Below the pieces are notes generated by a model. That model made no database searches. It was given only the letters and a program-made list of their open reading frames with translations, and had not been told where the DNA came from. This document shows positions 26,552 to 35,611 of a stretch of DNA of 64,000 bases, in pieces. The DNA is from Actinomycetota bacterium (GTDB taxonomy: Bacteria > Actinomycetota > Acidimicrobiia > Acidimicrobiales > Ilumatobacteraceae): NCBI GenBank assembly GCA_026393475.1, contig JAPLAA010000024.1, positions 24,296-88,295 of the forward strand, given 5' to 3'. The translations under genes and the position numbers were made by a program. Within the stretch, counting starts at the first letter, position 1. Every line of letters begins with the position of its first letter.

Positions 26552-27576
26552 CGATCGGGCTGACGCTCGCGCCAGAACGACGTGATCGCGTCGAGTTGGC
26601 GAGCACCCGGCCCGCCGGACGTCTCCGACTCGGTCGTGTCGACCGGCTCGGGATCCTCGCCCGACAGCACACCCACCACCCCGGCCGCACACCACGCCAA
26701 CGCATCGAGGTCGTAGCCGCCCTCGAGCATCACGATCCGCCGACCGGGAGGGGCCCACTGCATGGCCCGCTTCGTGAGCGCGATGTAGTCGCCCGAGGTG
26801 AGACCCAGCTCGGTGATCGGATCGAAGCGGTGCCCGTCGAACCCGGCGGAGATGATCAACCACGTCGGCGCGAAGGCCTCGACGCGCGGCGCGATCAACT
26901 CGTCGAACGCACGCAGGTACACGTCGCCGGTGGTGCCGGGCGGCAACGGCACGTTCATCGTGAACCCTTCGCCGGCACCGCTGCCCACCTCGGTGTGCCG
27001 ACCCGTGCCGGGATAGAGCGGCCACTGGTGCAGGCTCACGAACAGCACGCGAGGGTCGTGGTAGAAGACGTCCTGGGTGCCGTTGCCGTGATGCGCGTCG
27101 TAGTCGAGGATCAGCACCCGCTCACCCTGATCGGCGAGCGACGCGGCGAGCACCGCCACGTTGGAGATGAGGCAGAAGCCCATCGACTCCGTCTGATTGG
27201 CGTGGTGGCCCGGCGGGCGCACCGCACAGAACGCGGCGTCGCCCTCGCCCCGCCGCAACGCATCGGCGGCCGTGAGCCCCGCCCCCGCGGCGAGCGTGGC
27301 GGCGCGCCACGTGCCCGGTGACGCGTAGGTGTCGGGGTCGAGCCGGCCACCTCCGGAGGTGGAGATGTGCTCGATCCGATCGAGGTATGCCCGTGGGTGC
27401 ACCCGTTCCAGATCGACGTGCGAGGCCGCGATCGGCTCCAACGGGATCAGCGCATCGGCCGATGCGTAGCGCTTGATGCCCGACAACACGGCCTGCAGTC
27501 GCTCGGGGCGTTCGGGATGGCGCGGGCCCGCCAGGTGTTCGAGGTACGCGGCATGAGTACTGAACAGCACGGACAC
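26548..27576 (-). CDS. Histone-deacetylase-family protein
   Basis: A 342-residue protein from GTG 27576 (MSVLFSTHAAYLEHLAG), preceded by GGAG. HDAC-fold motifs are all visible: HPERPERL, RPPGHHA with the tandem His, LDYDAHHGNGTQDVF (zinc-binding Asp/His), SAGFDGH with the second zinc Asp, and LEGGYDL. This is the class II / acetoin utilisation protein (AcuC) / acetylpolyamine amidohydrolase group, so it hydrolyses an acetyl group from a lysine or a polyamine; which one cannot be said. It ends overlapping pcnA by 4 bases and lies next to a divergent GNAT acetyltransferase, so the pair may act in opposition. Confidence 0.9.
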   Translation of the reverse strand: MSVLFSTHAAYLEHLAGPRHPERPERLQAVLSGIKRYASADALIPLEPIAASHVDLERVHPRAYLDRIEHISTSGGGRLDPDTYASPGTWRAATLAAGAGLTAADALRRGEGDAAFCAVRPPGHHANQTESMGFCLISNVAVLAASLADQGERVLILDYDAHHGNGTQDVFYHDPRVLFVSLHQWPLYPGTGRHTEVGSGAGEGFTMNVPLPPGTTGDVYLRAFDELIAPRVEAFAPTWLIISAGFDGHRFDPITELGLTSGDYIALTKRAMQWAPPGRRIVMLEGGYDLDALAWCAAGVVGVLSGEDPEPVDTTESETSGGPGARQLDAITSFWRERQPDR

Positions 27577-27740
27577 GTCTCCGACGCTACCGTCCTGGGG
27601 GAATGAGCCGAGTGCTCCGATCTTCGCGCTCGCCGGCGAACGCTGCGTCCTCGCGGCCCGACCATGGCCGGACGGGCAACATCCCCCTGCGCGGCACCCC
27701 GGTGCCGGCGCGGGCTCACCCCTGCGCGGGCAACCCCTCG

Positions 27741-28376
27741 ATGGCACAGATCGTGGTGCTCGACGGCACGGCCGTCCCCACCCCCGAGCACTTCCGCATC
27801 TGGCGCGCCACGCTCGCCGAGCACGGCTTCACCCAGATCCGCACGGGCGCGCTCTCGCCCCGACAAGCCGGGCAGGCCGACCGGGCAGGGCTCCGCTGCG
27901 TCCAGGAGTTGGCCCTGCTCGACGTCACCGCCCCGTTCGCGCTGGCACGATCGGCCCACCGCACCGCGCGACTGAGGGCGCACGAACTCGACCTCATCGC
28001 CGCGATCGACCTCGCCGCGTTCGGTGCCAACTGGGCGCTCGACGCCGAGATGCTCGCCGACATCCGCCAGGCCACCCCGTCGCACCGCGCTCGCACGGTG
28101 CGCGTCGACGGCGAGGTGGTCGCGTTCCTCGTCTCCGGCCGGGCGGCGCGCACGGGGTACGTGCAACGCCTGGCGGTCGACCCGGCAGCGCATCGACAGG
28201 GCATCGCCACCTCGCTGCTGCTCGACGCCATGCGATGGATGCGACGGTCGCGGGTCACGCGAGCGTTCGTGAACACCCACGTCGAGAACACCGCGGCGCT
28301 CGAGCTCTACCGCCGCCACGGATTCGTCGAGCTCCCCGAACGGCTCCGGGTGTACGAAGGGCCCGTCGCGACATGA
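27741..28376 (+). CDS. GNAT-family N-acetyltransferase
   Basis: A 211-residue protein from ATG 27741; the longer ORF to 27603 has no recognisable N-terminus. The GNAT core is in the C-terminal half: VAFLVSGRAARTGYVQRLAVDPAAHRQGIATSLLLDAM holds the acetyl-CoA loop (R-x2-G-x-A: RQGIAT), followed by VNTHVENTAALELYRRHGF. The substrate is unknown. It lies divergent from the HDAC-family gene (about 165 bp apart) and is coupled (ATGA overlap) to the large exported protein that follows. Confidence 0.85.
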   Translation: MAQIVVLDGTAVPTPEHFRIWRATLAEHGFTQIRTGALSPRQAGQADRAGLRCVQELALLDVTAPFALARSAHRTARLRAHELDLIAAIDLAAFGANWALDAEMLADIRQATPSHRARTVRVDGEVVAFLVSGRAARTGYVQRLAVDPAAHRQGIATSLLLDAMRWMRRSRVTRAFVNTHVENTAALELYRRHGFVELPERLRVYEGPVAT

Positions 28377-30610
28377 GCGACGGACCGCATCCGACCGCGC
28401 GTCGCCCGTGGTGGCGTCTCGCCGGCGCGTTGGCAGCCGGCGCGACGTCGCTCGTGCTGGTCGGTGGGGGCACCCCGACCGCGGCCGACTCGTCCACCGG
28501 CACCTCTGGCACCGCGGGTGCCACCGGCGCAGGACCGGTCGCGAGGGCATCGGACGAACTCGCGGTGGTCGACCAGACCTTCACCGTCGCCATCGACGGC
28601 AGCTTCGAGGTCGTCCTCGCCCTCCCCGCCGGCGTGGACGTCGCCGACTTCGACGAACGGTCGGTCCTCGTCGTGACGAGCCATCGGGCCATCGCCGACC
28701 GGTTCCAGTTCCAGCAGTCGACCAAGGGCGAGCTCACCCGCACCGAGGACTCCTTCGACATCGGCCTCGACCCCGTCGCCGCCGACCCCAACCTGCTCGC
28801 GGTCGCGGACGGCGCCATCACCGTGCGCATCCCCACCGAGTCGCTCACCCGCACGCCCGAAGCCCTGCAGATGTCGCAATCGGGCGTGCACCCGGTGCTG
28901 CTCGAACTGCGGCTCGACGACCGCCCCAAGGGCGAGGTCACCACCTACGTCAACCGTCTGCCCTCGGTGCCCTCGAGCGCCCCACCGCTGTCGGTCGCGT
29001 TCGTGACGCGACAGCTGTCGTTGCCGTCGATCGGCGTCGACGGGGCGGTCACCATCAGCGACACGGCCGACGCCGAGCTGACCGATCTCGCGGCCACACT
29101 GGCGGCCCTCGACGCAGCGGGCGCGGCGGCGGCCCTGCCGGTCCCTCGCGGCGTCCAGGTCGAGCCGTCGGTGCTGCAGGCCGTGATCGCCGACGATCCC
29201 GAGCTCGCCGCGACCCTGGTGCCCGGGCTCACCGGCAGCGAGCTGATCGCGGCACCCCGCCTGCCGCTCGATCCGTCGGCCGCCGCAGCCGCCGGGGAGG
29301 ACGCCCGCTACGGCGACTGGCTCCGCCAGGGTGAGGACGCCCTCGGCGGCGCCCTCGCCACCACGACGATCGACCGTTCCGTCGTGCTCGTCGACGAACG
29401 GCTGAGCAGCCAGGGCGCAGCGATGCAGCGCAACCTCGGCGCCCAGATGCTCGTGCTGCCCTACGACTTCTACACCGACCTCGACGGCAGCCTGCTCGAC
29501 TTCACCGACATCAGCCAGCTCGTGACGGTCGAACTCGACGACGGCCAGACCGTGAAGGCCGCCATCGTCGACGACTTCCTCGGGTCGCAGATGGTGCGCG
29601 GCGCCGACGAGCCGGTGCTCACCGCGATCGAGGTCGCGGCCGAGCTCGTCGTGCTCGCCCGCGACATCGACATCGACGGCGGCGCGGTCGACCAGCACGG
29701 CGTGATCCTCGCCCTGCCCGATCTCGGGGTCCCCGACGCCACGTTCGTCGCCGAACTCGCACCCCTGCTCCTCGGCTCACCGTCGTTGCGGCTCGTGTCG
29801 CCGCGAGAGCTGGGCACGAACACCACCACGCTGCTCAACGACGGCCGGCTCGTCACGCTCACCCTGCCCGACTCGGCCGGGCCCGACCTGTCGGCCCGCA
29901 TCGAACAGCTCGACGACGTCACCGCCGACGTCCTCGCCTACGCCAGCATGTTGCCCGAGGGCGCGCCCGACATCGCCCGCTGGTCGGCGACGCTCGAGGC
30001 GCTGCCGTCGACGGCGCTCACCGACGCCCAGGCCGACGCCGCCGTGCAGCAACTCGGCGAGGACTTCGCCGGGTACCGCGAGGCGATCGTGGCACCCGAG
30101 CCGTTCGCGTTCACTCTCACCGGCCGCGAGAGCACGCTGCGGTTCTCCCTCGCCAACACCTCCGACCAGCCGCTCCAGGTGCGAGTGAACCTCAGCTCGC
30201 CCAAGATGCGCTTCCCCGACGGCGACCAGATCGTGACCGTCGAGGCGCAGAGCGAGACCGACGTCGGGGTCGACGTCGAAGCGCTCAGCAACGGCAAGTC
30301 GAGCGTGTTCCTCCGCATCTACGCGCCGGCCGAGAACCGCGAGGTGCAGCTGGTGCCCGAGGTCGTGCTCACCGCGCGCGTGAACTCCTTCGCCGGGCTC
30401 GGTCAGCTCATCACCGGCGCCGGCCTGCTGCTGGTGATCACCTGGTGGGCACATCACGCACGGTCGAGTCGACGCAAGACGGCCGCAGCGCGCTATCAGT
30501 CGCACCATCCGGCGGCGCGGCGCGAGCCATCAGGTGCATCGGCAGCACCGGTCGCGCCGGAGGGCGAGGTCTCGCCCGATGCCGCTGCCAGTAGCCTTCC
30601 GCCCTCGTGA
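28373..30610 (+). CDS. Large exported membrane-anchored protein (DUF6049-like)
   Basis: A 745-residue protein. Residues 1-40 form a signal peptide or anchor (WWRLAGALAAGATSLVLVGGG). A long extracellular beta-rich part follows, and a C-terminal helix (about residues 675-697, GLGQLITGAGLLLVITWWA) precedes a basic RSSRRKT tail. The layout and the place between pcnA and the kinase/sigM/trxB cluster match the protein that lies between pcnA/mutT4 and mviN in Mycobacterium (Rv3909, from memory), classed as DUF6049. Its exact function is not known, but it is assumed to act in cell-envelope assembly. It overlaps the GNAT stop at 28373 and the DegV start at 30607. Confidence 0.7.
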   Translation: MSDGPHPTARRPWWRLAGALAAGATSLVLVGGGTPTAADSSTGTSGTAGATGAGPVARASDELAVVDQTFTVAIDGSFEVVLALPAGVDVADFDERSVLVVTSHRAIADRFQFQQSTKGELTRTEDSFDIGLDPVAADPNLLAVADGAITVRIPTESLTRTPEALQMSQSGVHPVLLELRLDDRPKGEVTTYVNRLPSVPSSAPPLSVAFVTRQLSLPSIGVDGAVTISDTADAELTDLAATLAALDAAGAAAALPVPRGVQVEPSVLQAVIADDPELAATLVPGLTGSELIAAPRLPLDPSAAAAAGEDARYGDWLRQGEDALGGALATTTIDRSVVLVDERLSSQGAAMQRNLGAQMLVLPYDFYTDLDGSLLDFTDISQLVTVELDDGQTVKAAIVDDFLGSQMVRGADEPVLTAIEVAAELVVLARDIDIDGGAVDQHGVILALPDLGVPDATFVAELAPLLLGSPSLRLVSPRELGTNTTTLLNDGRLVTLTLPDSAGPDLSARIEQLDDVTADVLAYASMLPEGAPDIARWSATLEALPSTALTDAQADAAVQQLGEDFAGYREAIVAPEPFAFTLTGRESTLRFSLANTSDQPLQVRVNLSSPKMRFPDGDQIVTVEAQSETDVGVDVEALSNGKSSVFLRIYAPAENREVQLVPEVVLTARVNSFAGLGQLITGAGLLLVITWWAHHARSSRRKTAAARYQSHHPAARREPSGASAAPVAPEGEVSPDAAASSLPPS

Positions 30611-31485
30611 GCACCTCGCCTGCTGGATCGCCCGTCCGATCGACCGTCCGTCTCGTCACCGACTCGGCCTGCGATCTCCCGCAGTCCGTGGTCGACGAGC
30701 TCGGCATCGAGATCGTCCCGCTCACCATCCGGATGGGCGACGAGGAGTTCGTCGACCGTCGCGACCTCACCCCGGCCGAGTTCTGGGCGCGCTGCGCCAC
30801 GTTGCCGCAGCTCCCCGAGACCGCCGCGCCGGCACCCGGCCAGTTCGAGGCCGCCTACCGCACGCTCGCCGGCGAGGGCGCCACGGCGATCGTCGTGGTC
30901 TCGCTCAGCGCCGCGCTGTCGGCCACCATGCAGAGCGCCGAGCTGGCCGCCCGTTCGCTCGCCGCCGAGATCCCGGTCACCGTGGTCGACAGCCGCAACT
31001 GCACCCTCGGCCTCGGCATGATCGTGGCCGACTGCGCACGGCTCGCCCGCGATGGCGCCGACGCCGCCACCGTCGCCGACCGGGCCCGAGACCTCGCCCA
31101 GCGCACCCGTGTGTGGGGCGCCCTCGACACGCTCGACAACCTGAAGAAGGGCGGCCGCATCGGTGGTGCCCGGGCGCTGCTCGCTTCGGCGCTCGCGATC
31201 AAGCCGATCATCGAGGTGCGCGACGGCAAGGTCGAACAGGGCGGCAAGCAGCGCACCCGCTCGAAGGCGCTCGCGTTCCTCGTCGAGAAGTTGCAGTCGA
31301 TCACCGCCGCGGGCGGCACGGTCGAGAACCTCGCGGTGCTCCATGCGGACTGCAGCGACGTCGACCAGTTCGTCGAGCTGCTCCGCCCGCACTACTCGGG
31401 CGAGATCGTGATCGGCGACATCGGTCCCGTCGTCGGCACCCACGCCGGCCGCGGCACGATCGGCATCGCCTTCCACGAGGGCTGA
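30607..31485 (+). CDS. DegV-family fatty-acid-binding protein
   Basis: A 292-residue protein with GTG start overlapping the previous stop. DegV signatures: VTDSACDLP (about residues 17-25), SLSAALSATMQSAELAA (about 98-114), VDSRNCTLGLGMIV and the late GPVVGTHAGRGTIGIAF. In this family one Ser in each half of the pocket holds a long-chain fatty acid carboxylate. In Gram-positive bacteria related proteins (FakB) present fatty acids to a FakA kinase; no FakA is seen here. In other actinobacteria this position next to the envelope cluster is normally occupied by murJ/mviN. Confidence 0.92.
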   Translation: MSTSPAGSPVRSTVRLVTDSACDLPQSVVDELGIEIVPLTIRMGDEEFVDRRDLTPAEFWARCATLPQLPETAAPAPGQFEAAYRTLAGEGATAIVVVSLSAALSATMQSAELAARSLAAEIPVTVVDSRNCTLGLGMIVADCARLARDGADAATVADRARDLAQRTRVWGALDTLDNLKKGGRIGGARALLASALAIKPIIEVRDGKVEQGGKQRTRSKALAFLVEKLQSITAAGGTVENLAVLHADCSDVDQFVELLRPHYSGEIVIGDIGPVVGTHAGRGTIGIAFHEG

Positions 31486-31510
31486 CCCGCCCCCGCCCCC
31501 GCACGCCTGG

Positions 31511-31570
31511 CCGATCCTGGCCGATCCTGGCCGATCCTGGCCGATCCTGGCCGATCCTGGCCGATCGGCC
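31511..31570. repeat. Five exact 10-bp tandem repeats (CCGATCCTGG)
   Basis: Five exact copies at 31511-31560 and one diverged copy at 31561-31570, 26 bp after the degV stop and 50 bp before the kinase start. The 10-bp period matches one helical turn. No hairpin terminator is obvious. It is too short and too uniform to be CRISPR. Confidence 0.9.
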
Positions 31571-31618
31571 GATTGCCGGGACCTGAGAGGTGCCCGCCAC
31601 TAGCGTTCACGAGCGGAC

Positions 31619-33547
31619 ATGTCCACGACCACCAGCCCCCCGCCGCTGCCACCGGCAGTCCTCGCCCAGCGTTATCGCCTGGAGCGTCGTCTCGCGCAAG
31701 GAGGCATGGCCGAGGTGTGGCTCGGCACCGACCTGTCGTTGTCGCGGCATGTCGCGATCAAGCTGCTCAAGCCCAACCTCGCGAGCGATCCCGTCGTGGC
31801 CGAACGCTTCCGGCGCGAGGCGATCGCCGTCGCCCAACTGAACCACCCGAACATCGTCGCCGTGTACGACGCGATCGAGGACAACGGCCGCCAGGCCGTG
31901 GTGATGCAGTTGGTGAACGGCAAGAGCCTGCGCCAGCTGCTCGACGAGCAGAAGAAGCTGAGCCCCGAGCTGACGATCCACATCGGCTCGTGCGTGGCCG
32001 GCGCCCTCGACGCCGCCCACCAGGCGGGCATGGTGCACCGCGACGTCAAGCCCGGCAACATCCTCATCACCCCCGACGGCAGGGTGCTGCTCACCGACTT
32101 CGGCATCGCCAAGGGGCTCGAGCCCACCGGTGACGACCTCACCAACGACAACATCATGATGGGCACGGCGAAGTACCTGTCACCCGAACAGGTCCGCGGC
32201 AAACGCCTCGACGGTCGCGCCGACCTCTACTCGCTCGGCCTCGTGCTGTACGAGTGCCTCGCCGGCCGGGTGCCCTTCCTCGGGCAGAACGACGCCGACA
32301 CCGCGCTCGCCCGCCTGCAGCGCGACCCCACCGACATCACCCGGCTGCGGCCCACCCTGCCCGCCGGACTGCCCGAGCTGATCCACCGCCTCCTCGCGCG
32401 CCGGCCCGATCAGCGGTACCCGTCGGGTGCCGCCGTCCGTGCCGCGCTCACCGAGGTCTCCGCGCGGGCGAGCGACCCCACGGTGCCCGTTCTCGACGAC
32501 GTCACCGCATCGGGCAGCGCGCCCCGCCCGCTCCCGATCGATCCGACGCTGCGCAAGCCGTACGACCAGGCCGTCACGCATCCGATGCCCACTCGCGACC
32601 CGGTGGGCGCGCCCGTCACCGGCGCGGTCGCGGCCGGCGCCGCGATCGCCGCCCCCGTGTCGCAGAGCGCGCCCGGCGCCCGCCAGGAGCGGCGGAACAC
32701 CGGTCAGGTGCCCACCACGCCGGGCCCGGCTCGTCCCGGTCCCACCCCGGCGCGCACCACGGGCGGCCGGCCCGCCGGCCCGCCGGTGCGGGTCGATCGC
32801 GACCGGACCCCCACCGGGTCGGCGCCCATCTCGCGGCGCCCGAACCGCAAGTTCGAACACCGCCGCGGCCCGTCGCTGATCGTCGTCGGCGGCCTGTTGC
32901 TCGTCGCCACGATCGTGAGCGCGATCCTGTGGAACACGATCAGCGCCGACAGCGACGGCGGCGAGTTCCCCACCCCCACGTCGATCGAACCCGGTGCCGC
33001 CGGCACCAGTGGGACTGCTGGGACTGCTGGGGCCCCCGCCGAGGTGGCCAGCGCCGGACCGGTGCCGGAGACCGCGGTGCCAGCCTCGACCGCGATGTTC
33101 AGCAGCGTGCGCACCTACGACCTCGACCCTGACGACCCCGCCGAGAACGACGACCTCGTCGGCCTCATGATCGACGACGATCCGGGCACCTTCTGGCGCA
33201 CCGAGTGCTACGACTCGATGGATCTGGGTGGCCGGCCGGTCGGGGTCGTGATCACCCTGCAGGCGCCGGCGGCCGGCGCGCTCAGCGTCGACATCGCCTC
33301 GTCGTCGTGGACCATTCGCGTGTACACGAGCCTCGCGACCGATGCGATCCCGGCGTCGTTCGAGGCCTGGGGTGAGCCCGTCGGGTCGCAGTCGGGATCC
33401 GAGCCCGGGGTCTACGACCTTCCCCTCACCGGCGCCGCGCTGCACATCGCGATCGTCTTCACCGAGGCCGGCCCGAGCGGCGCCTGCACCCCCGACTTCC
33501 CGAACAGCGGCGCGATCGCCGAGGTCCAGTTCGCGCCACTGGCCTGA
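31619..33547 (+). CDS. Ser/Thr protein kinase with extracellular discoidin-like domain
   Basis: A 642-residue membrane kinase from ATG 31619. The kinase domain spans about residues 18-285: Gly-rich loop (AQGGMAEVW), VAIK Lys at about 48, HRDVKPGN with catalytic Asp at about 142, DFG at about 160 and the activation segment MMGTAKYLSPEQ. A Pro-rich linker leads to one transmembrane helix (about 418-440). The C-terminal ~150 residues (about 490-642) look like a discoidin/carbohydrate-binding fold (MIDDDPGTFWRTECYDS...). In Mycobacterium the protein at this location, MviN/MurJ, carries a pseudokinase and an extracellular carbohydrate-binding-like domain; here the kinase looks catalytically complete and no MurJ membrane part is attached. 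Confidence 0.85.
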   Translation: MSTTTSPPPLPPAVLAQRYRLERRLAQGGMAEVWLGTDLSLSRHVAIKLLKPNLASDPVVAERFRREAIAVAQLNHPNIVAVYDAIEDNGRQAVVMQLVNGKSLRQLLDEQKKLSPELTIHIGSCVAGALDAAHQAGMVHRDVKPGNILITPDGRVLLTDFGIAKGLEPTGDDLTNDNIMMGTAKYLSPEQVRGKRLDGRADLYSLGLVLYECLAGRVPFLGQNDADTALARLQRDPTDITRLRPTLPAGLPELIHRLLARRPDQRYPSGAAVRAALTEVSARASDPTVPVLDDVTASGSAPRPLPIDPTLRKPYDQAVTHPMPTRDPVGAPVTGAVAAGAAIAAPVSQSAPGARQERRNTGQVPTTPGPARPGPTPARTTGGRPAGPPVRVDRDRTPTGSAPISRRPNRKFEHRRGPSLIVVGGLLLVATIVSAILWNTISADSDGGEFPTPTSIEPGAAGTSGTAGTAGAPAEVASAGPVPETAVPASTAMFSSVRTYDLDPDDPAENDDLVGLMIDDDPGTFWRTECYDSMDLGGRPVGVVITLQAPAAGALSVDIASSSWTIRVYTSLATDAIPASFEAWGEPVGSQSGSEPGVYDLPLTGAALHIAIVFTEAGPSGACTPDFPNSGAIAEVQFAPLA

Positions 33548-33565
33548 CGGATCCGGAACGGTCAC

Positions 33566-34258
33566 ATGCACCCCTCCGACGACCACGGCGAGACCGACGA
33601 CCACGGCGAGACCGACGACCACGCCCAGGCCGCCCCGGCCGACGCGGACGACCGCTCGCTCCGACGAGCGGCGGATCAGCGCCTCATCGATGCCGCCGTC
33701 GGCGGCGACCGCGGCGCGATGGACTCCCTGCTGCGGGTGCACTACGACCGCATCTTCGCGGTGTGCCGACGCATCACCGGCAACGACGCCGACGCCGCCG
33801 ACGCCGCCCAGGAGGCGCTGATGGCGATCGTGCGCGGGTTGGCGACCTTCGACGGGCGCGCCTCGTTCGCGACCTGGGTGTACCGGATCGCGACCAACGC
33901 CAGCCTCGACGAGCTGCGCCGCCGACGACGACGGCCGGCACTCGCCGACACCGACGACCACCAACTCGGCGGCACCGACCACGACACCCGGCTTGCCGAC
34001 CCCGACAGCGCCCGCGGCATCGACCTGGTGGCCGACCGCGACCAGCTCGAACAGGCGCTCCGCCAGGTACCCGAGGAGTTCCGGGTGCCGCTCGTGCTGC
34101 GCGATGTGGGCGACCTCGACTACGCCGAGATCGCCGACACCCTCGGCGTCCCCATCGGTACCGTGAAGAGCCGCATCGCCCGAGGCCGGGCGGCGCTGGC
34201 CCAGATCGTGCGAGCCGGGAACCACACCGACCCCGACGAACGTCCAACCTCTCGCTGA
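33566..34258 (+). CDS. ECF sigma factor (SigM-like)
   Basis: A 230-residue protein from ATG 33566. The N-terminus has a His/Asp-rich repeat (DDHGETDDHGETDDH) that looks metal-binding. Region 2 is at about residues 47-110 (DSLLRVHYDRIFAVCRRITGNDADAADAAQEALMAIVRGL...ATWVYRIATNASLDELRRR). Region 4 is at about 165-215 (LRQVPEEFRVPLVLRDVGDLDYAEIADTLGVPIGTVKSRIARGR). Its position between the kinase and a putative membrane anti-sigma, before trxB-trxA, equals that of sigM in Mycobacterium (from memory), an envelope/oxidative-stress sigma. It starts 18 bp after the kinase stop and is probably in that operon. Confidence 0.9.
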   Translation: MHPSDDHGETDDHGETDDHAQAAPADADDRSLRRAADQRLIDAAVGGDRGAMDSLLRVHYDRIFAVCRRITGNDADAADAAQEALMAIVRGLATFDGRASFATWVYRIATNASLDELRRRRRRPALADTDDHQLGGTDHDTRLADPDSARGIDLVADRDQLEQALRQVPEEFRVPLVLRDVGDLDYAEIADTLGVPIGTVKSRIARGRAALAQIVRAGNHTDPDERPTSR

Positions 34259-34273
34259 CACCCCCGGCTGATC

Positions 34274-35242
34274 ATGAACCACGACCCACTCGACCCCCAG
34301 ACGCCCGACGAGGACCTCCTCGCCGTGAGCGCGCTCCTCGACGGCACGGCGACGGCCGACGACGAGGCGCGGGTCGACGCCGATCCGGCCCTGCGCGAGC
34401 TCCTCGACATCTGGCGAGACCAGCGGACGGCACTCGCCGACGTGGCCGCGCCCGCCGGGGCCCGCGAGGACGCCCTCGCCGCGGCGATGTCGGTCTTCGA
34501 TCGCCTCCAGAGCGAACAACACGACCAGCGTGTCGAGGACGACGACACGGTCGCGCCGGTCGTGAACATCACGCCGGCCGGCACGGCTCCCGCACCGGGC
34601 AACGTGATCCGGTTCGAGCGCCGCCGCCGCACGTATCGCCTGCTCACCGGTGCCGCCGCCGCTGTCGGCGTGCTGTTCGTCGGCGCGCTGGTGGTGGGCG
34701 GACTCGGCTCGATGGGCGGCTCCGACGAGGAGAGCACCGCGATCGCACCCGAGGCAGCCGCCAAGAGCCCGACGCCCGACGCTTCCCGTGTCGCCGACGA
34801 TCCGGCGACGCCGATGATGGAGTCGGCCGAGGCGGCGCCGATGGGCGACGCCGCGGGCGGGGCCGGCGAGACGGGCGATGGAGCGTTCAGCACAGCGGCG
34901 CCCGCTGCCACCGAGTCGGCAGCGGCCTCCGAGATCACGGAGGCACCGGCAGCCACCGATGCCCCCGCACCGGAGAATTCGGCCGACACCATCAGCGGTG
35001 CCGCCGATCTGGTGGTCACGATCACGACGCCGCAAGCACTGCTCGACTACGCGAACACCCGGCAGGCGATCCTGCCCCTGCCCGGCCTCGCATTCCCGTG
35101 CGTCGCCGAGGGCGACCAGGCCGTCGGCGAGGTGAGCTATCAGGGCACGCCCGCCGTGGTGGTGCGCGATCCGGGGACCGGTGAGGTGACTGCGCTCGAC
35201 CTCGACGGCGGCTGCGCCGTCCTCGCCACCGTCACCCCCTGA
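34274..35242 (+). CDS. Putative membrane anti-sigma factor
   Basis: A 322-residue protein starting 15 bp after the sigma factor. The N-terminal acidic helical part (LLAVSALLDGTATADDEARVDADPALRELLDIW) resembles an anti-sigma domain without the zinc HxxxCxxC motif. One helix at about residues 119-141 (LTGAAAAVGVLFVGALVVGG) follows a basic stretch, and the remainder is Ala/Ser/Thr-rich and should lie outside. A C-terminal domain (about 250-322) has two Cys (FPCVAEG, GGCAVLATV). Position and topology match the SigM anti-sigma gene in Mycobacterium. The assignment is by layout, not a clear domain match. Confidence 0.65.
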   Translation: MNHDPLDPQTPDEDLLAVSALLDGTATADDEARVDADPALRELLDIWRDQRTALADVAAPAGAREDALAAAMSVFDRLQSEQHDQRVEDDDTVAPVVNITPAGTAPAPGNVIRFERRRRTYRLLTGAAAAVGVLFVGALVVGGLGSMGGSDEESTAIAPEAAAKSPTPDASRVADDPATPMMESAEAAPMGDAAGGAGETGDGAFSTAAPAATESAAASEITEAPAATDAPAPENSADTISGAADLVVTITTPQALLDYANTRQAILPLPGLAFPCVAEGDQAVGEVSYQGTPAVVVRDPGTGEVTALDLDGGCAVLATVTP

Positions 35243-35269
35243 CGTCAGCCCGGTTAGGCTTCGCCGCAT

Positions 35270-35611
35270 ATGGCCGGCAACCCGCTGAACAATCCCAACT
35301 GGGCTCCCGAGCTCGCCAACCTCGTCGACCGCTACGTCGGCATGGTCCGCGACAAGGTGACCGGCAAGGCCGTCGTGGCCGTGCGCGGCATCGTCTTCGG
35401 CGTCATCGTCGGGTTCACCTCCATCGCGGCCGGCATCCTCGCGGTCATCCTCGGCACCAAGCTGCTGCAGCGCCTCATCAACATCGGCGGCGCGATCGAC
35501 CGTGACTCGAGCGTGTGGGTCTCGTACATGGTGATGGGCGGAATCCTGTTCCTTGCCGGGTTGTTGTGCATGCGCAAGCGACACACCCCCCAGGCAGAGG
35601 CAACCACGTGA
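35270..35611 (+). CDS. Small two-helix membrane protein before trxB
   Basis: A 113-residue protein with two membrane helices (about residues 40-62 and 84-103) separated by a basic segment (KLLQRLINIGGAIDRDSS). The N-terminal 35 residues are amphipathic. I recognise the general type (holin-like/DUF-type actinobacterial protein) but no named family. Its stop overlaps the trxB start (GTGA), indicating translational coupling with thioredoxin reductase. The function is unknown. Confidence 0.65.
   Translation: MAGNPLNNPNWAPELANLVDRYVGMVRDKVTGKAVVAVRGIVFGVIVGFTSIAAGILAVILGTKLLQRLINIGGAIDRDSSVWVSYMVMGGILFLAGLLCMRKRHTPQAEATT

Noticed and set aside
31511..31570. Possible CRISPR array
   Set aside because: The 10-bp units are contiguous with no spacers, and no cas gene is in the window.
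32180..35584. 1,134-codon minus-strand ORF across kinase, sigma and anti-sigma genes
   Set aside because: It covers several real genes on the plus strand and has only low-complexity sequence.
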